Shown piece by piece: positions 9,031 through 22,842 of a stretch of 64,000 nucleotides of DNA; position 1 is the stretch's first letter, and every line of letters begins with the position of its first letter. A program made the translations under genes and the position numbers. Source of the DNA: Laburnicola sp. R22_1 (lineage: Eukaryota > Ascomycota > Dothideomycetes > Pleosporales > Didymosphaeriaceae). The stretch spans positions 1,674,001 through 1,738,000 of the forward strand of contig JACONQ010000017.1 of NCBI GenBank assembly GCA_014281115.1. Reading direction: 5' to 3'. The notes beneath the pieces were generated by a model that saw only the letters and a list, made by a program, of their open reading frames with translations, had not been told where the DNA came from and did not search any database.

Positions 9031-9336
9031 AAATCGCTAGTTTTACGCTAAAAAGTCCTAAAATCTTCTAGAAACTTTTAAACTAATATAATATTAGCGC
9101 TAAAGTATAGCTAATAAAAAGTTAATTATATAATTTAGAGTAATCTTTTTATAAAGCGTTTAAGAAAATCTAGTGCTAGTTTATATATAGGTTATATTTA
9201 CGTGTACTATACTATTATATAAAATAATTTATATAATATTAATATTTATTATAACTATTAAAGTAATAGTTATAAACTAAAGCGTATATAAAACTTTATA
9301 ATTCTAAGTTTACTTTAATTATTTAATATTAAAATA

Positions 9337-11556
9337 ATATATTCTATTAGTAGCCCGAACAGATTAGTCCGCCAGATAGTTTTTCTTAGTAACTTTAAGG
9401 TCTCTTATAACTTATTATAGAATACTACTAACGTTACTTTATAGTAACTTATAATAATCTACTATAACTTATAATATACTAAGTTACTATTTAATTTACT
9501 TTTTATATTATATAGCCTCTTTGCGCGGCTATAGTAACTACGCAAAGCTAAGAAGTCTTTCTTAGTAGTATAAACTTATAATAAGACTCCCTATATTATA
9601 TAATATATTATCTACTATACTATACGTAGGTAATATATAGTATACTTATTATAATTTATAGTAAAGCATACTATATCTTAAGTAGTACTTTATCTAATTT
9701 TTAGTTACTAAGTACGTACTATTATAAAATAAAGTTAACCTGTTATTTTTAGCCTTATAGTAACTTATAATAAAATTACTCTAATTTACTATTAATACTA
9801 TCTAAAAATAAGCCGCTAAAGGTAATATAAAACTCCTTTCCTATCTCTTTATCTATCTAATAGGTTCTTGCGTTGTGCCTAGACTCTTTGTACCTCCTAT
9901 AGTAGTGTTGTATTAAGGGACCTACCTCTTTCTTACTACTACCTTGCGTCCTTTTTAATAACTTTACCCTAATAGAAGAACTTTCTACTTTTAAATCTGC
10001 TCCCTAAGCAAAGTCTAGCGTCCTACCTTTCTAAATGCGCTTTTTTTTACGCGTTTTTCGCTTTGTTAGAATCTTAATTTACTTCTTAAGTTCCTTAATA
10101 TAGGTCTTTTAAAGTATACTATAGTAGAGTATAAGTTTAGCACCTTTTATAAGCTATAAGTAGCTTAATTTAGTATTAGGTAAAGACTAAATAAAAGAGT
10201 TGCGTACAAGCTTCAACTAGGATTTAAACTTAAGGGTATTACTTAGAGTCCTAGCTTGCTATAGTATATCTAGTAAGGTACCCTAAGGTAGAGTGTGAAT
10301 ACACATATTAAGGCGATTTACTACTACTAACGTATCTAAAGAAATAAGCCTAAAGGCCTTAAAGGCTTTTTTATAGTTTTCTAGTATAAACATATTAAAA
10401 AATACGTTGCAAAAGGCTAGTAGAAAGCTCTCTTTATTAATATAAAAGATGTATTAGCGCGCTAAGTTCTGGACGCGCTAGAAGTACTTTAGCTTTAGTA
10501 GCGCGAAATAGACTATATTAAGCGACTAGAGGATATAAGATAAGTACGCTAGTATATAAGTATTAGGATTTTCTATTCTAGGCAATAATTCTTAAAATCC
10601 TAGGAGTGGTGGCTCTTATAGCTGTCTAGAATAAGTAACCTTTATAATCCTACTATGCGCGGTTTTATATACGTGTTAAAGTGCTTTAACTATGCAACTC
10701 TAAGCTTATTATTAGTCTAGCTAGTCTTAGAGACTAAAAGCTTCTAATTGTAGGGGATACTAGTCTCCTTATACTACGCTAAGATATAGACTCGCCCTTT
10801 ATAAGTAATAAAGGGTAGGGTAGTATACCTAGGAGCGCAAATACTCTAAATTACTATAACCTACTTATAGTTGCCTAGCTAAATAAGCGTAGGTTAAGAG
10901 TATCTTTCTAAACTAGTTATAACCTTTATTAAGCTAATAACTCCTATCTAGAAGCCTATCTTATTAAAGTTATAGATATCTTTATTCTGCACTTTGCACT
11001 TTATACTTGGCTTTTGTGTCCTCTACTAGCTAAAACTACGCATTTATAATCTCTAGGTCTTCCTATTATATTCTCTATTAGTCCTTCGCTTAATTAAAAG
11101 CCATTTTAAGCTTAGGTACGCGCTTTATAAAGTGCTAAGCCTAGTATTATCCTATAGAGTCTTTATACCGCGTAGCTAGTAGTTTATTAGCTATATCTTT
11201 TACCTTACTTAGCTAGAGTGCAAATCCTCACAAATCTAGATTAAGGATATACTGTATAAGCGTCTACTCTTTAGTTATAGTAAGCTTTACCATGCCTAAT
11301 TATGCATCTGCTTAGGCGGTAATTCTATTAATTTAATCGCTTAGTGTAGACTTTAGAATATTATATACTGCAGTAGCGCGTCGCAGGCTTAAAATTTACT
11401 TATTCTAATAGGCGTAAAGGGCAGGCTTAATTCTGCCTTCTTAATTAGATAATAACGTATTGTGTTATTAAGACATTATAATTTATAGTGAAGTATTATG
11501 GTCTTGGCAAAAACTGTCCAGCGGACTGATCTATTCGGGCTACTAATAGAATATAT
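9337..11556 (-). mobile_element. Pogo-1: RIP-mutated pogo (Fot1-like) transposon
   Basis: Terminal inverted repeats of about 45 bp lie at 9337-9381 and 11512-11556, each ending outward in ATATATTCTATTAG and flanked by TA. Applying C-to-T and G-to-A to Pogo-2's end ACGTATCCTATTAG gives this sequence, so the two are relatives. Read on the minus strand, the interior matches Pogo-2 block by block, including the segment around its DDE catalytic region (RC of about 10,500-10,900). The transposase frame is closed by many TAA/TAG codons. Family knowledge: pogo elements carry a CENP-B-like DNA-binding region and a DDE transposase and duplicate TA. Confidence 0.85.
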
Positions 11557-11802
11557 TATAGGTATAAACTATATTACTAAAGTATAAGTACTTTATTTCT
11601 AAGTTATATTTATATACTATAATAATCTAACTACTTTTTCTATATACTTTTACTCTATTATATACTTTTATAGCTTCTATACTATATATTATAGTACTTT
11701 ATACTTCTTTATTTATAAAAAAATACTTATGTTATTATTAACGCGTAGTAGCACTTTATATATTACTTATATATCTAGCTATACTTTTTTTTAGCGTAAC
11801 AC

Positions 11803-13418
11803 CTTTATGTGTTATTAAATTATCTATCTAGGGGTAGAATAATAAAGGCTTTTATCTTAAATAACATAATAAAAAAAGCAGAGCCCCCTACTTAGTAATT
11901 AAAAAGATTATAAAAAAGGTAATTATAAAAAAAGTGCATTTAAACTACTAAGCAAGCTTAGTAGTTTTAGCGCGCGCAGCTTCTATATATAAAGTTTTTA
12001 TAAAGAGGCTACTTAGAACTTTAGGGAAGGGATAAAACTTTAGCGCAGCAACACTATAGTTATTTATTCTTTTTTACTATTCTAATTATCGCAAATAATA
12101 TAAGTTAATATATTAATAGGTATATACTACTATGCTTATATATAGGATAAAAGTAATATATACTAGATATATATTTATTGCTCTATTACTATATTATTAA
12201 AATTATTCTAGATAAAGCCCCTACTATTACTTTACGTCCTACTATCTATTTAGGCATTAATATTATTTCTAAAAAAGTACTTGCTATTACTAAAGAGTAC
12301 ATGCTATAGTTTTGTTTTATTTATAAGATACTTATCTAGCGCAAAAATAGGTATACTTAATTATTTATAAGGCTATCTTTATATACTAGTTAGGCTAGCA
12401 GCTAGTTTAGTTTATAAAGAATAGTAGTGCTATATTTCTACTCTAGTAAACGTAATTACTTCTTATTAGTACTAGAATTCTCTAGTAGGGAATATAAAAG
12501 GAGAATAATAAGATTTTTATTAATAAGCTCTAGTATAGCAAGAGTGTTATATAGATCTATAAGATCCTCCTAGCTATTATTACTATTAAGTTAGCTTATC
12601 TAGTATATAAGCGTAAATAACTAATAATAGTAATAGCAATAAGCTAGGTGTGCTATATACGCTGTAAGTAAATCTTATATAGGTTAGAAGCTTATAAGGC
12701 GTAGATAAGGTGTAAGTAAGTTTAAAGTTTAAACTATTATTGCGTTATTCGATATTTAAGATTAGTTTTTAATTAGAATTAGATGCTATATATAGTATAT
12801 AATAACCTTCTATCTTAACCTACTTTAACTTCAAACTAAAAAAAAAGGTCAAAAAAGGTGTTTGGCAAGCCGACGACCTTTATAAGACTTTAAGAAATTA
12901 ATAAAAGTTTTAAAGTCTTAAAAAGTCTTAAAAAGTTCTAAAAAGTCCTAGAAAGTTCTAAGAAGTCCTAGAAAGTCCTAAAAAGCTTTAGTTTTTTATA
13001 AAGTATTTTCTATAACGTATTTTCTATAAAGTATTTTCTATAAAGTATTTTCTATAAAGTATTTTCTATAAAGTATTTTCTATAAAGTATTTTCTATAAA
13101 GTATTTTCTATAAAGTATTTTCTATAAAGTATTTTCTATAAAGTATTTTCTATAAAGTATTTTCTATAAAGTATTTTCTATAAAGTATTTTCTATAAAGT
13201 ATTTTCTATAAAGTATTTTCTATAAAGTTCTAAGGTCGGCTTGTCGAACACCTTTTTTAACCTTTTTTTTAATTTGAGGTTAAAGTAGATTAAGATGTGA
13301 CCACCTTTCACGCTCTTTTTAATTATTAAGTAGGAGGCTCTGCTTTTTTTGTTATGTTATTTGAGATGAAAGCCTTTGTTGTTCTACCCCTAGGTAGATA
13401 ATTTAACAACACATAAAG
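11803..13418. mobile_element. Non-autonomous element with 105-bp terminal inverted repeats
   Basis: Segments 11803-11908 and 13314-13418 are inverted copies, starting CTTTATGTGTTRTTAAATT and continuing through CTAGGGGTAGAA. Inside lies a second inverted pair (about 12813-12880 and 13233-13296, with AAGCCGAC near its inner end) that brackets the 14-bp array. No coding frame is recognisable. The nested inverted structure suggests one MITE-like element inside another, or subterminal repeats of a single one. I could not settle a target-site duplication. Confidence 0.65.
12911..13228. repeat. 10-bp and 14-bp tandem arrays
   Basis: From 12911 to 12984, a degenerate 10-bp unit (aaaagtcyta) repeats about seven times. 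From 12997 to 13228, the 14-bp unit TATAAAGTATTTTC repeats about 16.5 times with almost no variation. The near-perfect 14-bp array must be a recent expansion inside an older, decayed element. Confidence 0.92.
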
Positions 13419-14409
<991 letters not shown>

Positions 14410-15171
14410 GTATTTCTATATAGTAGTATATCTATATAGTATTATAAGTAGTAAGTAAGTAGAGATACTAGTGCGTAGGCTGACAAATAGGTATAGGTTA
14501 GATTGGAGTTAGGTTTCTTTACGTAAGACCCTAACTCTAATCTAATCTCTACCTATAGATTTTACGCTAGTAATAGGTATAGGTTAGGTTAGGATTGCAT
14601 AGACTAGATTATATTAGGTCTAACTAATTATATTTTTTATTAGCTATATGCAATTTTTATAGTAAATTACTATAAAAAATATTCTTATTATTATAGTAGT
14701 AATTATTACGTTTACTTATTATAGTAAAAGTACACCTTTAGTGTTAAATATATATATTAAATCTAACTAAGCGCCTAGCTATTTTAAACCTAACTAAGCG
14801 CCTTACTATTTACCTAGTATCTATATACTTTTTATAGTACCTATTTGCTAGCTATATATTCTTAGCCTATATAATAACCTATTTTATATAAATAGTATTA
14901 ATATTAGTATCTAGAGGTATTAGTATTAATTTTATAGTAGGAGTAGAGTACTATAAAGAAATACCTTTAAATATTCTAATTAGAAAAGCCTTTATTACCT
15001 CTTAAAGAGTAGCTAGCGTAGTAAACTCAACGCGTAAATCTTTTTATTATTATCTTGCGCTATTTCCTTAATAAGGTAGTAGAATAGTATTTTTCTAATA
15101 AGGGACTTAATACTCTTTTAGTACTTTTTACTTTCCCTAAGCGTAATAGTTATATATTATTAGAATATATA
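14410..15171. repeat. Imperfect hairpin and AT-rich filler
   Basis: At 14484-14562 two arms of about 35 bp (aaataggtataggttaga and its inverse partner) form an imperfect hairpin. At 14575-14610 one unit of ataggttaggttaggattg follows, the same minisatellite that is arrayed in inverse orientation at 25078-25235. The rest (14620-15171) is decayed AT-rich sequence in which I recognise nothing. Confidence 0.5.
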
Positions 15172-17704
15172 TATTAAACATCTTTGTTATATGAAGATTC
15201 TAACTAAGGTTAAGTTCGCACTATATATAAAGAGGAGTAAAATAGAAGGTACTAAAATCTAGTACCTAGCACATAGTAGTAGTAATAAAATATACACAAA
15301 ATAATAATAATTTTATTATTAACTTTCTTTATAGTAGTATTATTAATAGTAGTTAATAGATAGTCTACTATTTAGCATAACTAAGTTATATATTATCTCT
15401 TAACTAGTAAACTATTAGAGAGCTATAGTGGACTATAGAGTCGCAACCGCAAAAGCAGTATAGGTAATAGGATACTTAACTATAGTTTAGTTATTACGTT
15501 TATAATCTAGTAGCTATAGAGTAACTATAGTTTACTATACGCATAGCGTATAAAGTCTGCCTACTCTTATAATATTAGTAATGCCTAGTATACTAAATCT
15601 TTATTTTTAATATATAACTACTACTACTATTTTTTAAATCTAGCTCTTTATCTATTATATCTAGTAACACAATAATATTTTAGTAGCCTAACTACACTAC
15701 TTCTTCTACACAGGGTAGTATAGTTATAGTAGAGGTCTAAAAGTATATAGAGAATTAGCTAGATAAAGTTAAAAATAATTTCTAGAGATTTAGCAATTTT
15801 ATATAGTAAGTAGGATTATTAAAGGGGCCTCTTAATCTTAATATTTTTAATAATACCTAGCCCTAGCTATTTAGGCCTTATTAGCTAGTTTTATAACTCT
15901 AGATTCTAGAGTGTAAAGCACTCCTTTAGTACCTAAATAAAGAGTTAGATTAGGCGTTTATACTGCAATAATAGAGTAAATAAAAGATATTACTAAAGAA
16001 GCTTAAAAACAAAGACTAGTAAAGCAAAGATATAGGGTAGCTGCTAGATAATAAGTAGCAATTTCTTAGGAACTATAAAAGTTTAAAAGTATAGCTATAG
16101 CGCGAGAAGCTTATAAACGTAATAGTAACTATCTAGAGTACTATTAAGGCGGGGGACTATAACTAAGCAATAAGGGTAAGAATAAGTAGCGGCGGGAGAA
16201 GCATAGGAGAGATAGGCGATGGCAAGGTTCTAGAGGAGCAAAATATAGCTCGCTAGTTATAAGAGGAAATCTGCTATATGAGAGAGTTAATAAAATAGTT
16301 AGTTTAGTTGCTATTATAATTATTATTATTATTATTACAGCAAAAAAATGTTATTAAAGAAATTATTAATTATATAATATAGTAGTTAGTTAAATAGCCA
16401 GCCTTAGAATATATATATAATAAATAGCTATAATAATAATATACTACCTAGCTTCTCTCTCCCCTAGGGTTAATCCGTAATGTTACGTAATCCTAGACTG
16501 TCTGTTTAACTAACCACTATATTACGTAATTAATAATTTCTTTAATAATATTTTTTATAGAAATAATAATAATAATAATTATAATAGTAAATAACCTAAC
16601 TATTTTATTACTCTTTTATAGTAGATCTCCCCTTGCAACTAGCGAGCTATATACTATTCTCCTAGAACCTTACTACTATTGTCTATCTTCTCTATACTCC
16701 TACTACTACTACTACCCTTACTTCTTATTATTCTTATGTGCCCACACAATCTTAACTATTGTTAGAAGCTTCTCCTACTATAGCTGCACGCGCACGCTCT
16801 AGCAACGTATAAGAAATATCTACTTCTCCTCTAATAGACGCCCACTACTATATCTTAGTCTATCCTCTAGTCTTGCCAGTAATATAATAGTAAGATGCTA
16901 TTATTTTCTTATAAAAGTTACTATATCTCTTCCTAAATCTTTATATAAAAGAATAATCTAGCACTTAAGAATTTAGAGTTGTGTAAAGATTATATATAGC
17001 CTAAATAAATTATTAAACGTAACCTCTAGAATAGTATAATTATAATTTATTTAGTTCTCTAGTAGCCCTGCCTCTTAAACCTTATCTTATAGCAGGTAGA
17101 CTAAATGGCTAATATTGCCTAGCTAGTTATTTATACTAGTTTTAAATTCTCTAGTAGCTATCTAACTGCGGGTATTAGATAACGTAATTTTAGAACGCTA
17201 GAAAGGTGTTGCGTTACTACACATAATAAAGAGGTATTTAAATTTAAAAGACTTAGTATTGTGTAAGTTAAAGATAAAAATTTAGTATACTAGGTATTAC
17301 TAACATTATAAGAGTAGGTAGACTTTATACGCTATACGTATAGTAAACTATAGTTATACTACTTAGGTCGCGAGCGTAATAACTAAACTATAGTTAAGCG
17401 TCCTATTGCCCATACTACTCCTATAGTTGCGACTCTGTATAGGTCTACTACGGCTCTCTAATAGTCTACTAGTTAAGAGATAATATATAACTTAGTTATA
17501 CTAAATAGTAGACTATCTATTAACTATTATTAATAATACTACTATGTAAAATATTAATAATAAAATTATTGTTATTGTGTGTATATTTTATTACTACTAC
17601 TATATACTAGATACTAGATTTTAGTGCCTTCTATTTTACTCCTCTCTATGTATAGTATAAATTTAACCTTAGTTAGAATCTTAACATAATAAAGATCTTT
17701 AATA
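15172..17704. repeat. 2.5-kb long inverted repeat
   Basis: The left arm (15172 to about 16406) and right arm (about 16491-17704) are inverted copies of roughly 1.2 kb with a spacer near 85 bp. Matching landmarks are TATTAAASATCTTT at the outer ends, gatagtctactatttag, and ttattaaagaaattattaat near the centre. The outer 190 bp of each arm is homologous to element F at 41786-41967. The interior has Gln/Lys-rich decayed frames that I cannot assign. The arms differ by many RIP-type changes, so the inversion is not recent. Confidence 0.8.
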
Positions 17705-18629
17705 CTGTCTAGCTTCTAGTAGTGCTTTCTTTTTAGCGTAATAGGTAGTGTTTTGAAAGGCGCCTTTTACGTAGCCTTAGTAGCTAGTAGCTTCTTTTTT
17801 TTACTTAAGATTTACTAATAACTAGTTTAAAGTATCTAGCTAGCCTAGTGCGTACTATTATTTTAGTAATTAAGTTTATATAGTAGTTAAGGCTATAGAG
17901 TATTAAAAAAGTAGCTAGGAGGATAGTAAGGTAAAGTAGCTAAGTAGGCGGCAAGGTAAGTAAAGAAAAATTACTAGTGTTATTAGCGCCTTACTTATAT
18001 ATATAGACCCTATAGCTATATTTTATAATAATAATAATATTTTTATTATTTTTATAATATTAACTATAGTTATTATATATTATTATTATACTCTATACTA
18101 TAGCGTCTATTAAGAAAGAGTCTCCTAATATCCTAGAGGGCCTCCTAAGCAGCAGCCTATAGATACTAGCAAATTTTAAGCGCGATAAGTAGAAGGGTCT
18201 TACTAAGATACCTAGTAATTATAGCCTTTTATTATACTATATACTAATATAAATAGGGCTTTATATTTAGAGATAAAGAGGTTAGCACTATTCTTTTATA
18301 TTATAGATAAGGTAGCTTTTAAAAGATTATTCTACTAACTATAAAGTGCTATTTAAAGGTGCACTTAGTAATAGCGCCTATACTATTATATAGAGATTTT
18401 ATAATACACTTTATTATTAATATTTCTATTACTTCTATATTTTCTATAAAGTAAATATAGCCACAGGCAAATTGTATAGGTAGACAAGGAGCACTTTCTT
18501 CTAGTAAAAAAGCCCTTTAGAGGAGGTTAAGAGAAAACTAATACTAGTAGCCTATTATCTATCTAAAGCGTAAATTAAAATTTTCAACAAAGCTTTTTCT
18601 AAATTAGAAGATAGTAATATGCCTTAATT

Positions 18630-18826
18630 AACTTTCTTGTCCTATAAGTTTAAACCTTAATAACTTATTAAGACTAATTAATAACTTGTTAGAGATTTCT
18701 TAATTATTAGAAGTACTTACTAATAATAGCTTTTCCGTCCTATAAGTTTAATTTAATAACTTAGTTAAGACTAACTTAAATAGTTAGAAATTTGTTAATT
18801 ATTAGAGATACTAGCTTATTTAGGCT
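18630..18826. repeat. Tandem duplication of about 105 bp
   Basis: Two adjacent copies start with gtcctataagttta (near 18640 and 18738) and continue through taataactt, then ttaattattagaag or ttaattattagaga. They differ by substitutions and small gaps. Confidence 0.65.
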
Positions 18827-18889
18827 ACTTTTCTTCTTATTCACAAAGATTAGTTTTTTAGTGTTTAAAAACCAAAGTAGAGAGAGGGC

Positions 18890-18975
18890 AAGATTCGAAC
18901 ACGCTAAGGAGTCTAAGTTTTCGCTTATTTCTAGACTAAAATCCTCGCTTATAGTCCTCCACCACAGCGTAGATT
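18890..18975 (-). pseudogene. Degenerate tRNA-like sequence with B box
   Basis: On the minus strand, GTTCGAATC (18892-18900, plus coordinates) is a perfect Pol III B box. It is followed by TTGCCCTCT, which can pair with GGAGGAC about 80 nt upstream. A long variable region would fit a Leu or Ser tRNA, but the T stem is imperfect and no clean anticodon arm forms. The surrounding 180 bp are clearly richer in GC than the neighbourhood. It may be a RIP-damaged tRNA or a tRNA-derived SINE. Confidence is low. Confidence 0.3.
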
Positions 18976-19904
18976 TACTATCTAGACTCCTGCTATACTT
19001 AGACGGCCTTACGCCCGTACCCACCACAATATGCCCCTCCGCAATACACTTTATAGTAAAGATAAAAAGGCGCTAAATTCTACTAAATTAGCTAATTAAG
19101 CTACACAATATTAGCTTAAAAAGAAGCTTAAAAATAATAAAGACTACTAACTACTTTCTAAAGCGTAAAAGGATTAATAGCTTACATAGAAAGAAGAAAA
19201 GCTTATATAGTCCTACTTTAAGAATTAAAAAAGTAGTATGTTATTATATTCTATTATTATATATTAGTTAATTAAGAAGAAGTAGACAACTAGTTAGAGG
19301 GAAAACTAATAGTTATATATAAGAAGTAGAATAAGATTAAGAATAAAGTTAATTTAAGGGCTTACTAAGTAGCCCTAGCTAAGTATAAAATTACTACTAG
19401 TAAGGGAAAAAGCCCTTATATACTATAAAGTTATATAGGTAAATAAATCTTTAGTTATAGTAGTATATATAAAAAGCTCTTATATAATATATATAAGACA
19501 GGCCTAAGAAAGCTTAAGGCTAATAGCTTTAAAAGTAAGGCTACTAAAAAAGAGTAGGAGGACTTCTGCAATAGCGTAGATAATATAGATCTAATTACTA
19601 AAGAGCTAGCAATAGTTACTAATAAGAAATAGTTATAAGTTTATTATACTTATTTATTACACACCTTTACTAATAATTATTAGTTACTACAAGCCTAGTC
19701 CTTTTACTAACCTTATTAACTATAGTAAGGATAGTATACTTAATAGTAATAAGGCGTATATTAAAGGGAATAATAATAAAGAGTGTAAAGAGAAAATTAA
19801 GAATAATAGAGAGGAGCTTAAGACTTATTTCTAGGAGCTGCTAGATAGGTACAACTCTAATATTATAGATAAGAATATAGACTTTAAGAGTTTCTTAGAC
19901 TTTA

Positions 19905-20045
19905 GAGGCTTAGGTACTAAGAGGGATTTAAATAATAAAGGGGGCTTAGGTGCTAAGAGGGTTTTAGATTATAAGAGGATTTTAGATTATAAGGGGGCTT
20001 TAGATAATAAGGGGGGCTTAAGTACTAAAGGGGTTTTAGATAATA
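19905..20045 (+). repeat. G-rich minisatellite, about 21-24-bp unit
   Basis: About six imperfect copies related to ggcttaggtactaagaggg and ttttagattataagaggat occur in a row. On the plus strand they would encode a repeating LDYKG/LGTK-like peptide. Base usage is strongly strand-biased (G on plus). Confidence 0.6.
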
Positions 20046-20990
20046 ATTAGCGCATAGGATAAAATAAACTAGAGTTATAGTTTTACTATAGCTAATTATT
20101 ATAGTTAATAATTATATACTAGTTACTAAGGATGCCGCCTATAGTAATATAGTAATAAGCTAATTACTACCTAAAACTAACTCTATAATAAAGGGCTATA
20201 TACTAGTCTAGATCTAAAACTAACTTATTATTAGCATACTATACGCTATATGCTGTTTCTAGCTAACTTTAATATTAGTTAAATACTACTATAGTCAATA
20301 TTATAGAATTTAGTTTGTCCTATCCTCTTCTTAAACTACTATTCTCTTAAATAACTATTTAACTAGTTAGTATATCTTTTTATTATATTAATATTCTTAA
20401 GTGCTATATTAAGTACTACACCTACTCTAAGAATTAATATATAGCCCTATATTAATAAACTAGTTGTCTTACTACTAGATACTTTCCTTAGATATAGAAT
20501 TCTAGCCCTATAGACTAATAGATTAGGAAGTAGGACAATTTGTCTTATTTAACATCCCCCTTTAGACTTTTAAGAGTTAAAGATAGAGAAAAAGATATTT
20601 ATTATATAGGACGCATAGTAGTCTAATACTTAATAGGCTAAAGATAAATAAACTAATAACCTATATTAGAACTCTTACCTTTATATAGGTATTATCTAAA
20701 CTATATTTTAGAAGGGTACAAAGTACCCCTCTAGTTGTCTATATATATTCTATCTTAACTATAACTATGCACTATACTATCTAAACGTTAACTCTACTAG
20801 TACCTAGCTAATTAGTATTAAGCACCTTATTAACTATATAAGATCCTAAGTATATATATAGCAAAATAAGCCTGTTTATAAAAGAACTTTTACTTTATAG
20901 TATAAAAAAGCAGAATGCTATTTTATATTCTGTGTACTCTCTATAGATGTTTAAAACTAAACTTATATAGGTAGTAATTAATAATAACTA

Positions 20991-22840
20991 ACGTATCCTA
21001 TTAGCGAGCGGGTTAGATTAGTAAGCGGGTTAGTTTTTGCCAAGACTACAATACCTCACAATAACTTATTATATCTTAACAACGCAACGCGTTATTATCT
21101 AATAAAGAAGGCAAAATTAAGCTTGCCCTTTAGGCCTATTAGAATAAATAATTTTTAAGCCTACAATGCGCCGCTAACGCGTATAACGTTCTAAAAACTA
21201 CAGTAACTCGCCAATACAATAGAATTGCTGCCCAAGTAGATAACCGCGCTAATATGGCAAAGCTTACTACAACTAAAGAGGAGACGCTTATCTAATACAT
21301 ACTTAACCTAGACTTGCGAGAATTTGCACCCTAGCTAGATAAGGTAGAGGATATGGCTAATAAACTGCTAGCTGCACGGCACAGAAACTCTATAGGTAAA
21401 TACTAGGCTTAACGCTTTGTAAAGCGTGTACCTAAGTTTAAAATAGTCTTTAATTAAGCGAAGAACCGATAGAGGATACAATAGAAGAATCCAGAGGTAA
21501 TAAACACGTAGTTTTAGCTTATAGAGGAGATAAAAGCCAAGTATGGGGTGTAGGATTAAGACATTTATAACTTTAATAAGACTAGCTTCTAAATAGAAGT
21601 TATTGGCTTAATAAAGGTTGTGACAGGCTTAGAGAGACGTTCTTAACCTAATCTTGTCTAGCTAGGCAATCGCGAGTAGGTTACAGTAATCTAGAGCATT
21701 TGCGCTACTAGGTATGCTACCCCACTCTTTATTATCTATAAAGGGCGAGTCTACATCTTAGCGTAGTATCAGGAGACTAGTATCTTTCGAAATTAGAAGC
21801 TTTTAGTCTCTAAGACTGGCTAGACTAATAACAAGCTTAGAGTTGCGTGGTTAAAGCACTTTAACGCGTATATAAGGCCGCGTATAGTAGGGTTATAGAG
21901 GTTACTTATTCTAGACAGCTATAAAAGCCACTAATCCTAAGATTTTAAGGATTTCTACCTAGAACAGAGGATCCTAATCCTCTGTATGCCAGCGCACTTA
22001 TCTTACATCCTGCAGCCGCTTAATATAGTCTATTTCGCGCTACTAAAGCTAAAGTACTTCTAGCGTATATAAGACTTAGCACGCTAACGCATCTTTTATA
22101 TTAATAAAGAGGGCTTCCTACTAGCCTTTTACAATGCGTTTTTTAATATATTTATACTAGAGAATTATAGAAAAGTCTTTAAGGCCTCTAGACTTATTTC
22201 TTTAGACGCGTTAGTAGTGGTAGATCGCCTTAACGTGCGACTTTACACCCCACTAGGACTACCTATACTAAATAAGCCCTAGCAATTAAAAATACTAAAA
22301 AACGCTATTAAACTCTCGTCACAGGCTAAGCTAGTAATAGAATCTATTAAGAAATTACTAACTACTATTATTATAAGACTCGCATAGCTTATAAAGGGCG
22401 CTAAAAGTCTAGCTTACTAAGGTGTACTTATAATAGGCCAACTCGCTAAGCTTTAGAAGTAGATAGAGCTGCTTACTAAGCGAAAATCGCGTAAAAGGAA
22501 GCGTCTCCAGTATAGTAGAGTACTTAACTTTGACTAGAGAGCAGATTTAGTGGCTAGGAGTCCCTCTATTAGGGCGAAATCGTCTAAAAGGGCGCGGAGT
22601 AGAGATAAAACTAAGGGAGGCCCCTTAACACAACGCTGCTGCGACAACTATAGGGGGACTAGGCACAACGCGAGAATCTACTAGAAGGCTAAAGAGTTAT
22701 CTTCTAGCGTAGATATTACCCTTAGTAGGCTGTTTTTAGATAGTGTTAATAGTGATTCGAATTAAAGTTTGCAGTACTATAGTGTTGCTAAGAAAAACTA
22801 ATCCGCTCGCTAATCTAATCCGCTCGCTAATAGGATACGT
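20991..22840 (+). mobile_element. Pogo-2: RIP-mutated pogo transposon, 1850 bp
   Basis: Both ends carry a TIR of about 48 bp beginning ACGTATCCTATTAGCGAG, each with an internally doubled agcgagcgg-type motif, and TA flanks at 20989-20990 and 22841-22842. The plus-strand interior (about 21120-22765) reads as a pogo transposase when TAG/TAA are taken as former Gln codons. It has a CENP-B-type HTH region, LLILDSYKSH (from the family's LILDGHGSH), ILQPLN (from LQPLD) and a C-terminal CCHC-like tail RCCDNYRGTRHNAR. Catalytic Asp positions are partly retained, but the frame is multiply closed. The element is non-functional. Confidence 0.92.
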
Positions 22841-22842
22841 TA

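Larger units (their letters stand above)
17705..20990. other. Decayed repeat DNA, no intact element
   Basis: Apart from the tandem duplication, tRNA-like patch and minisatellite listed separately, this stretch shows only heavily mutated frames. About 19100-20050 (+) has a Lys/Gln-rich frame that could be an old gag-like or other retroelement region, without a diagnostic motif. Nothing is assigned. Confidence 0.4.

Noticed and set aside
12997..13228. CRISPR-like array
   Set aside because: The 14-bp units are directly adjacent with no unique spacers, and the genome is eukaryotic.
18792..19076. 94-aa plus and 83-aa minus frames in the GC-richer patch
   Set aside because: Short, overlapping and without signals; the tRNA-like reading explains the patch better.
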